Source: Bathymodiolus brooksi
Taxonomy: Eukaryota > Mollusca > Bivalvia > Mytilida > Modiolidae
NCBI GenBank assembly: GCA_963680875.1
Contig: OY804580.1
Location: 100,044,000-100,107,999 of the forward strand
Direction: 5' to 3'
Length of the DNA: 64,000 nt
Of this stretch, positions 24,115 to 39,100 are shown one piece after another; position 1 is the stretch's first letter, and the number at the start of each line of letters is the position of its first letter. The notes beneath the pieces are model-generated. The model saw only the letters and a list, made by a program, of their open reading frames with translations. It did not search any database and had not been told where the DNA came from. Made by a program: the position numbers and the translations under genes.

Positions 24115-27100
24115 GTAATGTATATGAAACATGACTAATTGATATATTTTGCAATGTTTATCCTTTAGATTAATAACAGGGGCCATCTTGGCTGTGATCG
24201 TATGGTAGTTGGATTTACAACTACCTATGCATTCAGTGCCTATCACCACTGATGTCATGAGCTTGAATCTTGATCAGGGTGAGGTGTACAACATTATGTG
24301 ATAAAGTTTGTCAGTAACTTGCGACAGGTCGGTGGTTTTCTCTGTGTACTCTGGTTTCCTCCAGCAATAAAACTGACCTCCACGATATAGCTGAAATATT
24401 GTTGAAAGTAGAGTTAAACACAATAAAACCAACCAACCAGGATGTTGTGATGGGACACACTCAGTGAAGTACTAAGAAATTTTCTCCATTGAACTACATG
24501 TATCAAATTGATCTTAAATTGACATAAACTTATATTCCGTGAAATGTATTTGAGCATTTCACTGCATAAATGTCAAAGTAAAGAAATTTCATAGCTTCCA
24601 AAACCACATCGGTGGTGTAATGGTTAGCATGCCCGCCTCAAGTGTGGTAGATCGTGGGTTCGAACCCCGATCAGGTAAAACCAAAGACAATAAAATAGGT
24701 ATTTGTTGCTTCTTCTCTAAGCATACAGCATTAAGGAGTAAGAGCAAAGACTGATTGGTTCTGAATCAGGATAATGTCGTCCGTGTGGGGCGACATGTCA
24801 ATTCGCGGACTATGGATAGTGAGCTAGCACTTTAAAAATACAACTAAGGGTGTTGGTCTAGTACAAAGTGGACCTCATCATCATCTCATTGAAAATTAAC
24901 TTGTTCTCGCCATGAAAAAGCTGAAAAATTGCTGAGCTGGTGTTGAACAATAATAATCACTCACTCATAGCCTCCATAGTAAAAATTAAACATTGTGTAC
25001 CTTTTTACTACATTTGTACATTTATGCTTAAAAAGTGAAAAAATTCTCAACAATTACATAAGCAATGTTTTTATATTCTGTTATAAATAGAATAACGTCC
25101 ATTTTAAAGGTTGAGACAGACATTATCTTTAGTATTTCAACGAGTCCGAAAGGAGGAGCCAGTGATACTAGTGATAAGTTATGTAGAGACCTTCAAATCT
25201 GATGATGTTGTTTTATCTGTTACATCACAATGTGTTTGACGTCACACTGACCGATATTTTTCAGTGCGTTAATACGGACAATATGACTCGTAGAGATCCA
25301 AAGGAAAATGTCCAACTTACTGATGAATTGTATTTATCAGAATGTTGGATTTTAAGCATTCAATATGGTGGCCTATTCAAATTAGAACTTTTAGTTACAA
25401 CATATAGATTGTGAATTTTAAACAAAATGTTATGAGGCCAATTTAATTTTATAATTGAATATTTAACAGATTGTTTCCAATCGTTTACAAATTCTGTATA
25501 ATTTGGGCGATGGTAACCATGTGGTTAGTCTAGACAAAGTTCCGGCTAGCGATGGACAGTGGCATGAAATCAGAATTAAAAGACGAGGAAAATTTCTGTC
25601 TTTATCCATGGATAACGGAGAAGGCATACATTACTCTGACACCTATGGCCCTGATTATGGACATCATTTATTACAAGTTAGACAGAATCAAATCTACGCG
25701 GGAGCAGCCTTGAATTATGACCATGCTACTACGATTCAAATTGAGAAAGACCTCAACAGCAGTAAGTATTTATCATATGCAGAAAAACCTACTTTTTACC
25801 TCAACTGATCCAGGGGAATGCAGGGTTTTTTAACCATTTTGGGTCAGTCGTCAGTATCATAGTCACACGTTTATATCCTCTTCTTTGAAACTACTGGACC
25901 AACGGAAACAAAACTCATCAGATTTTTTTTTATTTTGGTGTGGATCCAAAATTCAAAGTGCTAGTCAGAACTACCGGTAATGATGCAATTTGATTGGTTG
26001 AGACTCAAAAGCTTTATGGTTATAAAATTATTCAGTGGTTTGAAATTTTGGATTGCATGATAATGTGGCTTAAGTTTACTTAATCCTGAACATAAAATGA
26101 TTATAAGGTTCATTTTTTTAAATTCTGTTTTTTTTCTTCAAAATTACACAAATTTACTTTTAAGATTGGATGAATAATAACATTAATTGAATAATCAGAA
26201 CCACACCTAATTCTGTGAAATAATTAATTAATTGATTAATTAATAATTTGCAGATTTTTAAACATTACTTTTATTAATTACAGCATGTTTAAGAGACATT
26301 CGATTGGCCAATGTTTGGTTTCCAATGACGATGGGTGAAAATGCAGAAAATACTAAAGTACAATTGAACACTCAGCAACATACATCTGATAATTGTATAA
26401 GAAATGACTGTCAGAACATAAACTGTCCCGATCCTTTTGTCTGTCGACCATTATGGGAGGCGTATGAATGTGTGTAAGTATGACTTTTATCTTTAAACAT
26501 ATTTTATTGTTCAATAAGAAACAATTGGATAGGACACAAGTTTCACAACTTAGAAATGTCTTCTCCAATACATACATGAATTAATACAAAATGAACTTAT
26601 ATAATATTATATACATATTTCATATTAAGTGATGACATGAAAAAAACAAAAACAAAAACAAACAAAAACTAAAAATGTTGAGCATCATGCAGGTGGATTA
26701 TCCAAGCTAAAGTATGACTGTTTCATGTATGCTGGATGTTGATCCTATATGAGCAAAGCACTTAATCTTACTAACAGTAACAGGCATAAAGAGTGTTATC
26801 ACACATTACATTTCATATAATGTTTCTGGTCATTGAAAAGTAACATGGCTTCTCCGTGTCCGCTGAAAAATGACTCACTTGGCGTTAAACAACAACCAAT
26901 TATACATATTGATTATCACAATTTATGGGGTCATCGTGGTCGTGATCATATGTTAGTTGGATTTATAACTGCCTATATAATCAGTGCCTATCACCACTAA
27001 TGTGAGTTCGAACCCTGCTCAGGCGAGGTGTACTCGATACAACATTATGTGATAAAATTTGTCAGTGACGTTCGACAGGTCGGTGGTTTTTCCCATGGTA

Positions 27101-30100
27101 CACTGGTTTCCTCCACCAATAAAACTTACCGCCACAATATAACTGAAATATTGTTGAAAGTTGCGTTAAACACCGTAATCCATCCACCCATCCTATCCGC
27201 ACAAAGCACCTATTTTTACCAACAGGAATAAAGAATGTTATCACCTATGACTTTTCATGCAATGTTTTTGATATATGAAAAATAAAGTAATAAAGAGCTC
27301 CTACAGTAAAAAGATCAAATCAATGTATTGACACGTAAATTTGTGTGCGACGGTGGGAATCGGGAGCGGTTTTGAGAATATGTACATGGCACGATAAGGT
27401 CGCTTGTCATATTAAATTGTAAACATCAAATTAACCAGAATCCTGTATAAACCGAAACATGAATAAAGCAGAATTCTGTATAAACTGAACCATAAATAAA
27501 GTTCAAATGTAGGAAATCTGTGTTAATTTAAGCTATATAAAACTAACACCTGTCTATTCCAAAGCATAAATTGGTCTTATGAAGTTTCGGTTTAGACTGA
27601 CCAGGGTAATACCTTGATGGACAATGAAGACAGTTTGATATATATTATTTCGAATTTAGCAATTTTTTTGGTTTAAAATAACAGATTTTGAGAATTAGAA
27701 AGTGTTTTTTGAATGAACTATGATAAAGGACAGGGGCGAAACTAAACAGTGCAGTGGTATGCAAAGGGATACATTGTGTATCGAGACAGGGCAAGAATGG
27801 ACAATGTTATGGAGATGCCTTGTTACATATGTGGCATTACTGGACAATACAATAAAATGTATATACTTTTGCAGATGTCCTATGCATTATGTGAAAGTTG
27901 GAAGTAATTGTGAGGCAATCGATTACTGTGGTCTGTATACACCCTGCCATCCTGATGCCACCTGTAGAAACTATCCTTTAAACGCTGATTATGGATATGT
28001 CTGTACTTGTCACACTGGTTGGACTGGCAGAACTTGTTACACAGCTCCGATTGTAGGAGATAAGCCAGCTAGTGCAGCATTAGAAATTATTATACCTGTT
28101 GTTATTCTACTTGTGTTGATAGGTATGTATTTATGTCTGAGGTATCTATTTCTATTTGTCTGACAATTAATAGTTATGCATTTATATCTGACAGTAAGGT
28201 TTGTATTTATGTCTGACAGTTAGGTATGCATTTATGTCTGACAGTTAGACATTTTTATCTGACAATTATATATGTATTTATGTCTGTCAGTTAAGTATAT
28301 ATTTATGTCTGACTGTTAGGTATTCATATCTGACAGTTAGGTATGCATTTATATCTGAGATTTAGGTATGTATTTATGTCTGACAGTTACGTATGGCTGG
28401 GTATGTATTTCTGACTGTTAGGTGTGTATTTATGTCTGACAGTTAGGTATATATTTGTGTCTGACAGTTAGGTATGTATTTCTGTCTGACAGTTAGGTAT
28501 GTATATCTTACTGACAGTAAAGTATGTATTTCTGCCTGACAGTTAGGTGTGCATTTCTGTCTGAGTGATGGTTAGGTATGTACATGTATTTCTGTCTGAC
28601 AGTTAAGTATGTATTTCTGTCTGACAGTTAGGTATGTATTTCTTACTGACAGTTAAGTATGTATTTCTGGCTGACAGTTAAGTATGTATATCTCACAGTG
28701 TAATTTTATAAAATTGTTTACAGTGCTCATCGTTGGGTTCCTATTGTGGTGGAAATGTCGTAGAACAGAGGATGTTTTGATAGATGACGATTAATAGTTA
28801 TGCATTTATATCTGACAGTAAGGTTTGTATTTATGTCTGACAGTTAGGTATGCATTTATGTCTGACAGTTAGACATTTTTATCTGACAGTTATGTATTAG
28901 GTATGGCCGGGTATGTATTTCTGACTGTTAGGTGTGTATTTATGTCTGACAGTTAGGTATATATTTGTGTCTGACAGTTAGGTATGTATTTCTGTCTGAC
29001 AGTTAGGTATGTATATCTTACTGACAGTAAAGTATGTATTTCTGCCTGACAGTTAGGTGTGCATTTCTGTCTGAGTGATGGTTAGGTATGTACATGTATT
29101 TCTGTCTGACAGTTAAGTATGTATTTCTGGCTGACAGTTAAGTATGTATATCTCACAGTGTAATTTTATAAAATTGTTTACAGTGCTCATCGTTGGGTTC
29201 CTATTGTGGTGGAAATGTCGTAGAACAGAGGATGTTTTGTTAGAAGACGAAAAAGAAGATTATGAAGTTAGAGAAAATGTTATGGATTATGATGAAGAGG
29301 GGGCAGGTCAGTTGATTAACAAATTAGTTTTTGCAAAGATTGGAAGTAAAGGCAGGTCGGTTGGATAACAAGCAAGTTTCTTAAGATGATTGGAAGTAAT
29401 GGTCTATAAGATAATCAGTTGTCAAGAAAGGAAAGACTACTTTTTTTTCACCACCCAGGGATAGACCATTTACAATATACAATCAAAATCTCCTTTTGTC
29501 TTAAGTCTGAAACACCACATTGATGGTGTAATGGTTAGGGTGCTCGCCTTGAGTGCGGTAGATCGTGGGTGCGAGCCCTGATTGGGTCATACCAAAGACT
29601 ATAAAATTAGTATTGGTTGCTTCTCCGCTAAGCACACAACATTAAGGAGAAAGATCAAAGACTGGTTGGCTGGGAATCAGGATAATGTGTCCTAGTGGGG
29701 CGACATGTCTACCCGCGTACTGTTGTTTCAGTGAGCAAGCACTATAAAATTATAACTAAGCGTATTGGTCTAGTACAAAGCAGACCTCATCATCATGTCA
29801 TTGAAAATTAACTTGTTCTCGCCATGATATACCTGAGAAATTGTGGAGTTGGTGTTAAACAACAATCACTCACTTTTAAGTCTGAAAAAATAGCAGACAT
29901 TACTGGCACTTTTTAAATGCAAGCTGGAATTTTAAATTACTATTTTTTCCTCATACATGACCTTTCTCTTAACATATCTTCAGAGATAAAAGTTTTTCTC
30001 TCATGAGGAGATTACCTCTTTTTTGAGGCAAAACATTTGAAAAAAAAGTGGGTCAAACTTGGTCCAAACATCTAGAAAATGAAGATGTAGGGGCACTCAC

Positions 30101-33100
30101 TGTATAGGTTTTTAAAAACTTTTGTTAGGGTTATGGTGTTTAATGGCACATTCAACAATATTTCAGCTATATCATGACTGTCAGTTTCATTGGTGGAGGA
30201 AACCTGAGTACCCGGAGAAAACCATCAACCTGCCGTAAGTCACTGACAAACTTTATCACATAGTGATAGGCACTGATTGCATAGGTAGTTGTAAATCCAA
30301 CTACCATACGATCACGACCACAGCAGCCCTTTTTTCACTGGCGAGTGCTTTCATCTCCGTATCTGACACAAGCATCCAGCCAGAAATGCTTGTGGTTTTG
30401 GTAGAATTTTTTTTATTGAATTATGATTAATTTACATTTTTGCAGTGACGGAAAAAATTAAAATTTAAAGAGGTACAATTTGAAAGGGGAAGGTGAGGGG
30501 AGAGGGGTGCAAGGATCATAATCTATATTTTAAATTGTTTTTGTCAAATCAGAATAGTAATTATAATAAGTAATTCTCATATTTATTAGGTGAAGATGAT
30601 TATGAGGGGCACATAACAGGATTTGGCAGACTTCCAGATCCATCACATTTTGATAAACCTGTTAGGGTGGATCATTTGAATAGAAGTGGTAAGTGTGAAA
30701 GATAGCATGATACAGTGAAAACCTGTCTAAACAAACCCTGAATAAAACAGCATCCTGTATAAACTTTCTCTAAACCAAACCATGAATAAAACAGCATCCT
30801 GTATAAAGCTTCTCTAAACCAAACCCTGAATAAAACAAAATACTGTATAAACCTTCTCTAAACCAAACCCTGAATAAAACAGTATCCTGTATAAACCTTC
30901 TCTAAACCAAACCCTGAATAAAACAGTATCCTGTATAAACCTGTCTAAACCAAACCCTGAATAAAACAGTATCATGTATAAACCTGTCTAAACCAAACCC
31001 TGAATAAAACAGCATCCTGTATAAACCTACTCTCGGCCAAACCCTGAATAAAACAGCATCCTGTATAAACCTTCTCTAAACCAAACTCTGAATAAAACAG
31101 AATACTGTATAAACCTTCTCTAAACCAAACCCTGAATAAAACAGTATCCTGTATAAACCTTCTCTAAACCAAACCCTGAATAAAACAGAATACTGTATAA
31201 ACCTGTCTAAACCAAACCCTGAATAAAACAGCATCCTGTATAAACCTGTCTAAACCAAACCCTGAATAAAACAGCATCCTGTATAAAGCTTCTCTAAACC
31301 AAACCCTGAATAAAACAGAATACTGTATAAACCTTCTCTAAACCAAACCCTGAATAAAACAGTATCCTGTATAAACCTTCTCTAAACCAAACCCTGAATA
31401 AAACAGTATCCTGTATAAACCTGTCTAAACCAAACCCTGAATAAAACAGCATCCTGTATAAACCTACTCTCGGCCAAACCCTGAATAAAACAGCATCCTG
31501 TATAAACCTTCTCTAAACCAAACTCAGAATAAAACAGAATACTGTATAAACCTTCTCTAAACCAAACCCTGAATAAAACAGCATCCTGTATAAACCTGTC
31601 TAAACCAAACCCTGAATAAAACAGCATCCTGTATAAACCTTCTCTAAACCAAACCCTGAATAAAACAGCATACTGTATAAACCTTCTCTAAACCAAACCC
31701 TGAATAAAACAGAATACTGTCTAAACCAAACCCTGAATAAAACAGCATCCTGTATAAACCTTCTCTAAACCAAACCCTGAATAAAACAGCATCCTGTATA
31801 AACCTGTCTAAACCAAACTCTGAATAAAACGGCATCCTGTATAAACCTTCTCTAAACCAAACCCTGAATAAAACAGCATCCTGTATAAACCTTCTCTAAG
31901 CCAAACCCTGAATAAAACAGCATCCTGTATAAACCTTCACTAGGAAATAGAAAATGCAAATATCCCTGGTAAAATGCAAATATTCCTGGTAAAATGCAAA
32001 TAATTAAAGATTACCAGTTATATTAGCGTTTACCAGTTAAATTAGCGAATTGTCTTGTTATATTTGCGTTTTACCTTTTAAATTTGCATTGTCGTGGCAT
32101 TTTAGCGTTTTTCCTTTTATATTTGCGTTTTTCCTTTTAAATTTGCATTGTCGTGGGATTTTAGCGTTTTTCCTTTTAAATTTGCATTGTCGTGGGATTT
32201 TAGCGTTTTTCCTTTTAAATTTGCATTGTCGTGGGATTTTAGCGTTTTTCCTTTTAAATTTGCATTGTCGTGGGATTTTAGCGTTTTTCCTTTTATATTT
32301 GCGTTTTTCCTTTTAAATTTGCATTGTCGTGGGATTTTAGCGTTTTACCTTTTATATTTGCGTTTTTCCTTTTAAATTTGCATTGTCGTGGGATTTTAGC
32401 GTTTTTCCTTTTATATTTGCGTTTTTCCTTTTAAATTTGCATTGTCGTGGGATTTTAGCGTTTTTCCTTTTATATTTGCGTTTTTCCTTTTAAATTTGCA
32501 TTGTCGTGGGATTTTAGCGTTTTTCCTTTTATATTTGCGTTTTTTCCTTTTAAATTTGCATTATCGTGGGATTTTAGCGTTTTACCTTTTAGATTTGCGT
32601 TTTTCCTTTTAAATTTGCATTGTCGTGGGATTTTAGCGTTTTACCTTTTATATTTGCGTTTTTCCTTTTAAATTTGCATTATCGTGGGATTTTAGCGTTT
32701 TACCTTTTAAATTTGCATTTTACCAGTTAAATCGCACGGTCATCTAAATCACCTGCTGAGTAGAGATTACGTAATACTGTAGTCATCACTAGCTCATTGA
32801 ATATGACGATCTATAGTATTATATTATCGTGTATCTATCTATACGTATTTATTTATTTATTTATTTATTATTATTATTTATGTCATACTAGTCTGGCCCT
32901 TAATAAATTTAGTGTATTCAATACACAATAATCCATCAATTGTTGCGTATTTGATTTTTATGTCGTATTTTAACTTAATGCGATGTTTATTAAGAAATGT
33001 GACTTTAAATGTATTAAAATATTAGCAAAGTGTGATACACGTACAGAATACGTATACTGTTGTCACTTCACTATTACTTGTTTTTGATTATCATGCGAGA

Positions 33101-36100
33101 AACACATTAACCTTGTATTACCTATGCTGGGACTATTTACTAAAAAATGAATTAAGTATATATTAAACTATCGGTCTCTATTAAGCTATTTATGTCTTGT
33201 TTTATAGCACAGGATTGTGTATGTACAGCGTCAAAGTTATTGTGCTTTAAAAGTTCTGATTATTGTAATGAGACACCTTAATGAACAATAAATATTTTTG
33301 TTTATGATATAAAACAAATAATCATAACCCTATGTAAACGCCGTTTACATAACGTACGCGCCCTTGTCCGATCCAACAGAAATATGCAATTTACATGTAA
33401 ACACTATTTTGTCAGTTAATTAGATTGAACAATAAATACAGGATTTTTTTTTCTTCAAATGTTTATATAATTCCCTGATAAATATAAGAACAATCTATAA
33501 TAGTATTATATTATTGTTTATTTATTTGTACCATTCTGGATGATAATAACTTTAGCTATTCAATACACAATAATCTATCAATCGTTGTGTATTTTACAGT
33601 AGTTATGTATATTTGATTTCTTGATTTTGTTTTTCAGGATCTAGAACTATGCACTCATATTTATTTCAATTTGATGTTGATTTAAATGTAAACGTTTAAT
33701 ATTTTCACGGAGATTCAACATTATAATTTATGTTTATTTATTTTACAGGCGATTGATGCATTTTAGTGGCCTTACCGTTCATCATTACGAACATATTGTT
33801 ATATGGTAAATTACTTCAAGCCTTACAAATCGGTTAGCCTATTGTGCGACATTATATCCAACTTAATCATGATTCGCTTCGATAACTCTGTAATTTATTA
33901 CGGGCTTGTTTTCGATAAAAAAAAATATGTATATGGATATTTTTTTTAAATAATCGCTAATACAGTGTTAAACATAGATTTGTATACATCTGAAAGCAAA
34001 GCTCGGAGCTAAGAAATTATTCATATGAATATTTTACGTTAAGTTTAACGTTTAAAAAAATGAAATTCACTACTGTAAACATCTGTTTTATAGGCCTTGT
34101 ATTAAAATATGTGTTGAAATAGTGTAAAACAATTGAATTTTCTATAATTCAGAGAGAGAACACATTTGTTGTCCCCACAAGAGTTACATGCCTAGAGGCC
34201 TTTTCCTCAGGTGTACCACCTGTTGTGTTTACTGCTAAAGTGTATATTGTATTGGAGTGAGCTGTAAGTAATGAATTTATACCAAAGTAATACAATTTTA
34301 TGATTTCGTGTATCCCTCAAGGCCAAGTTATAGTTAGAGTATATTAAGTGAAATTTTAATGGTTAAGAAGGGCCGGAGCGAGCTGCAACAGCTGCATTAA
34401 AAATGAAACGCGTGTGCGCGAAGCCGAAGAATTTTTTTTAATTGAAGTGCCTGACAACGTAAGGAAAATTGTGATCGTAAAAGCACAGGTACATGGGGTT
34501 ATGACCTACATTACCCCCCCCCCCCCCTTTTTTTTCATCTTTTTTTTCCATACACTTCTCAACATAATTTTGGTATCAAATAATCATAAATCTACTATTT
34601 CTTTCTCTCTATATTGATTTATAGAGATTTATGATTATTTGATACCAAAATTACGTTGTCGGGCACTTCAATTTTAAAAATTCCTTCGGCTTCGCGCACA
34701 TGCGTTTCATTTTTAATGCAGCTGGGCCCGTATTCATAAAGCCACTTAAGTTAAGATTTTCCTAAGGAAACACTTAAGTTAAGGAAACTCCGCCCATTTT
34801 ACTTGAGTGGTATTCATAAAACTTCTTATTTTAAGTATTTCCTAAGAATAACCTTAAGTTAAGGAAACTCCGCCCATCATACTTAAGTGGTATTCATAAA
34901 CGTCCTTAAACTAAGAAAACACTTAAGATTTCCCTTAGCTTTAAGGTAGATGGGTAGGTTCCTTAAGTTTTCTTGAATTGCTATTTTATATTGATTGTGA
35001 GTTATGAAAGTGATATTGTATGAATAAAAAGATAACAACAAACCATATTAGCAATATTTCATAGGCATTCGAGTTTATCATCAAATCCATATCATATCTT
35101 ACATGTACATAAAATTCACCATCAAGGTCATTTTCCGGATGAGTAAATATTTTTACAACTGTACCATTTGATGGCACGTGCTTTGCGGGTATATGAAATA
35201 GGTATAATTAAAGCATATTAGTATTGCATTATTACCAATACAAACATGTTCCATGTCGGACGTTTTCGGTTGTTTCATGCTGGGAGAAGAGCTTTACGTA
35301 GAGAGCGAGTATTCAGAGATCGTACAAAACCTCTTGATATCTACGATGACTTCGAGTTAATAGACAAATACAGATCTGACCGACAGTCTATTATGATGAT
35401 ATGTGATATGTTACAGGATGACTTAAAAAGCAGTACATTTAGGAATCGAGCCTATTTTTTTTTTATGTTTTATTTACATGATATTTCCATACAGTCATTA
35501 AAATTAGTTTCGTATATAACTGTTGAACGTAAAATCCTCCAAATAGATGAGGGAGGTGCATCCAAACTCAAAAGTGGGAAGTTGAGGAACATTATGATTG
35601 TGTCCCTGTTAAACATACATGTACCTAAATTTTAAAGAAATATAATTTTTGACGAAAATTTTGCTCTTAAAACGTCCTTTCTTTTCTCGTATTCCTCCAT
35701 TAGTATCATCTTCTCTCAATCGGTCCAGTTTGGCTTTCTCTTGGACATGTTTAATAGTTAAAAGATTTTGATACGACGTCAGTTTTATTTATATATGTAC
35801 GTATGTATTGAAGTGGTCAAGCAATGCACGTGAAAGTAGTATATTAAGTGAAATTTTATTGGTTAAGAAGGGGGTCGCATCGCTTCGCTCGCTCCGCCTT
35901 CTTAACCATTAAAATTTCACTTAATATACTCTAACTATAACAAAATATCAAAGAATGGTGTCCTTCCTAATTAAGAGGAATTAAGGGGTCCCATTAAGGG
36001 TGAATTATCAGGGTAATCACATGTTAATAAAGGTAAATTTGATTCTCTTTTTTGCTTTTTCTACATAAATGGAATTACATAAAATACGAAAACAAATTAA

Positions 36101-39100
36101 TGAATATGTATTATTAAACTCTAAAACTATAAAATTACACATGAAATATGAAAATATAATACTGAATATTTATTATTAATTTTACACCAATATAAACACA
36201 CATCAAATATGAAAACATAATAATTAATATTTATATTAAACATTAATACTACAGAGTTCGCGAAATTACATATGGGTTTGGTGGTCCTAGTGAAAAAAAA
36301 TGTCAGTCCTCATGGATTACGGCAAATCCGCGCGGTTTCGCGGACAATCGCGGCGTGGAAATTGACTAATTAGCATCGGGAAGTCCGCGGCCGAACGCGG
36401 CAGTCAAATTGTCCATCAGGACATTCGCGGACAACACGTTATTAGCGCGGCAAGCGAGGAAAGTAACCACATAACAATAGTTTTGTTGCAGTCATACAGA
36501 AACGATCTTTGTTTATTATTATTATTTACTTTTATTTGTTTTCTTCATTTTTTTTTTTTTTAGAATAAAACTTGTTTATATGTATGCAATGAAATAGTTT
36601 ATTAAATCAATCAAGAAGCCCGTGAGAGCACAGAATTACAGACATTTACATTTTACACTTACAATGATTTTGATGATGTATGCAAAAGGGGGTAACGTAA
36701 ATATGACTGATAACTTGTGTGTTGAAATTTACTGAAACTATCAACCTTTTCCGACAAACATTCATGCAAATGTTCTGTTAAATTTTCTTACTTATATAAA
36801 TATGAGATATTTTTGTCTTTATTTTGTACGTAAATACACTAGTGTATTTCTACCTTGCCCCATATTCGCGCCAGGAAAGGTAGCTCAAAGGTCAATATAT
36901 AACTGAAATATTGTTGAAAAGTGACGTTTAAACACCCATAGCCTCATATGAATTATTGCAATATAATATCGATTAAGTAACGAAATCGATATAAATTATT
37001 TTCCAGTTTATTTAATATAAAAAGTTGTTTTACACATTTACTGTGAGATGTACTGCAACCGCCATTTTTTTTACTACAACCACGTGCGCATGCTCGTGTT
37101 TGATAGAAAAGCTATAGCTATATTTAGATATTTTGTGATAATAATTTTATATTGTAAATCGATCCACCCTGTGATTTTTTTCAACAAGATACATTTTTTA
37201 TAGTATATATTTTATTATTAAATACAATATTGAACTGATTTTCGCTAACACTTCAATCATTGAATATTGATTTTTTTCGAATGTTGAATATGTTTTCCCC
37301 AGAATTGCACCCCCTGTTAGTATACATAAATTTTATTGCTTTATTTAAAAAAAAATAACGCCAAGAACATCGATGATACAAGTGTTCTTATTCAGAAATA
37401 AACCTACAGCAAAATAAAGGTATACTGTAAACAAAATTTATTGTCCGAAAAATACGGTACTCCTCTACTATACTAATTTGGATTAGGTGAAGGGAATTAG
37501 GTGTCATCATCAAAATAAAGTATTTTATGATAATGATGGCTGATTAAAATTGTTTGTCCTGCATTGGCTGTCAGTTGCAATATACAGGATGTAACCAATA
37601 TACAGGAAGAGCTCCTACTGTGAAGCCATCTATTTTGAGATGTCATTCAATGAAAATAACTTCCTGACTATATTGTTACATAATAAGAATGAGAATTAGA
37701 TAAGAAATTAAAATTTATAGAAGGCAAGGATTTATATAATTAACACATTAAGTCACATTTCATTTATTTAGCTTGGGTCAGTTATAAATTTATTTTTTAA
37801 GTACAAATAAATTGGAAGACGGCTTGAAAATCGATGTAAAGATTTATTAACATTAAGGGATTCTTTAATTAATGGGTTTATATTATTAGTATTTATTCTT
37901 ACAAAATACATCATAACTTGAGTTTTAATAAAGGAAGCAATAGGGAGTCGCCCCAACTCTGATAATGTCGAAATGTTACATGCAGTTTTTTTAAGGCCTA
38001 AAACTGTTTTACAATATTTTGTATGTATTTTTTCATATGATGATTTTTCCTGTAGGCCTAAAGTATCACAAAAAGTATTATTTCTGATTGCCCGAAGTAT
38101 GGCTCTATATAAGGGGAGGTATTCGTCCATATACCATATTTCACAATTATAACTTATAATGGGACGGATCAGCGTGTCAAAGAGTTTACAGGAGAGGTTG
38201 ACAGGTAGTTGTTCAAAATTTGAGAAAAGTTTGCGCATTTATAACCACGAGACTACATGACCCCTCGATGACCCGAATGCTATTCTCTTATCCAAACATA
38301 TCCGGGTATTTAATAATAACACTTTTTTTTTATCAATCAATTTTAATCGTTTCATTTATATAAATCGTTATTCAATAATTCGTCTGTTTTATTAACAAAA
38401 ATAAACTATTGTAAAGAAAATATTACTTATTAGCAAAGTGTATGAATGGATCAGAGACTACAGTACACACCAAGTGTATCAACGATCAAACACTCATGTC
38501 CGACATATTCCACCCAAAATGTCCGACAAATTTGAGAGTCAACACTCTCTAAGTCCGACTATTTGGTCGGACAATTTGGTCTTGGTCGGACATTTTGGTC
38601 GGACGTGAGAGTGGATATTAAAAGATTTTTTTTTACACTTCTCGAGGTGAATATGTCAAACATTTTGTGATCGATGCGTATTTGTAAGCGTACTTTCTTT
38701 CCGGTGTGTAAAATGTGCGGGTACGTAAATACCCTAGTGTATTTTTACCTTGCACCATATTCTCGCCAGGAAAGGTAGCTCCAAGGTCAATATTTGTCAC
38801 GCTCGGGCACAACAGTCGTTCGATGCATAGGAGCACCTCATAATCAAAGAATTGTACAATAATTTCGAGTTACACCGTTTGTGTTTCTTTAATCTGTTTA
38901 ATTTTAATAGATCTTTCTAGTACATTTAAATTTTACGATTACAATCGGATTGCTAGAAATATCGTAACTTTTCCGAAATCTAAACTTTAAAATTATATAC
39001 GCCAAGTCCAGCCCTGGCTTGGATTTCTCGAAAAAAGTTTTCTTAACAAACCAAATTAAATTTGAGTAAAAACTCGACTTTGTTTGTTTGGAGAAATCAC

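Larger units (their letters stand above)
34327..35941. mobile_element. Inverted-repeat element carrying Harbinger remnants
   Basis: GTTATAGTTAGAGTATATTA through GGTTAAGAAGG (34327-34373) recurs inverted at about 35894-35941. Another part copy lies directly repeated at 35838-35874. No convincing target duplication. It encloses a foldback (34390-34723) and a Harbinger fragment. Confidence 0.5.

Noticed and set aside
24609..24680. tRNA gene
   Set aside because: A and B boxes are present but no closed acceptor stem, and the sequence continues into a SINE body shared with the copy at 29515.
25202..25414. Extra cadherin exon
   Set aside because: Exons at 23933-24114 and 25470-25761 join in phase 0 to a continuous LamG domain; the region is a dispersed repeat also at 54284.
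31382..31835. Minus-strand frames repeating LFYSGFGL, and similar ones at 50004-50195
   Set aside because: Pure translation of the 44-bp satellite.
30719..31937. CRISPR-like array
   Set aside because: Units are contiguous without unique spacers, and the genome is eukaryotic.
32050..32375. Frames repeating [13 protein letters not shown], and the mirror at 49698
   Set aside because: Translation of the subterminal 39-bp array of the CACTA-type element.
35246..35635. Functional Harbinger-derived host gene
   Set aside because: Only about 70 residues match the family's N-terminus; the nuclease core is missing.
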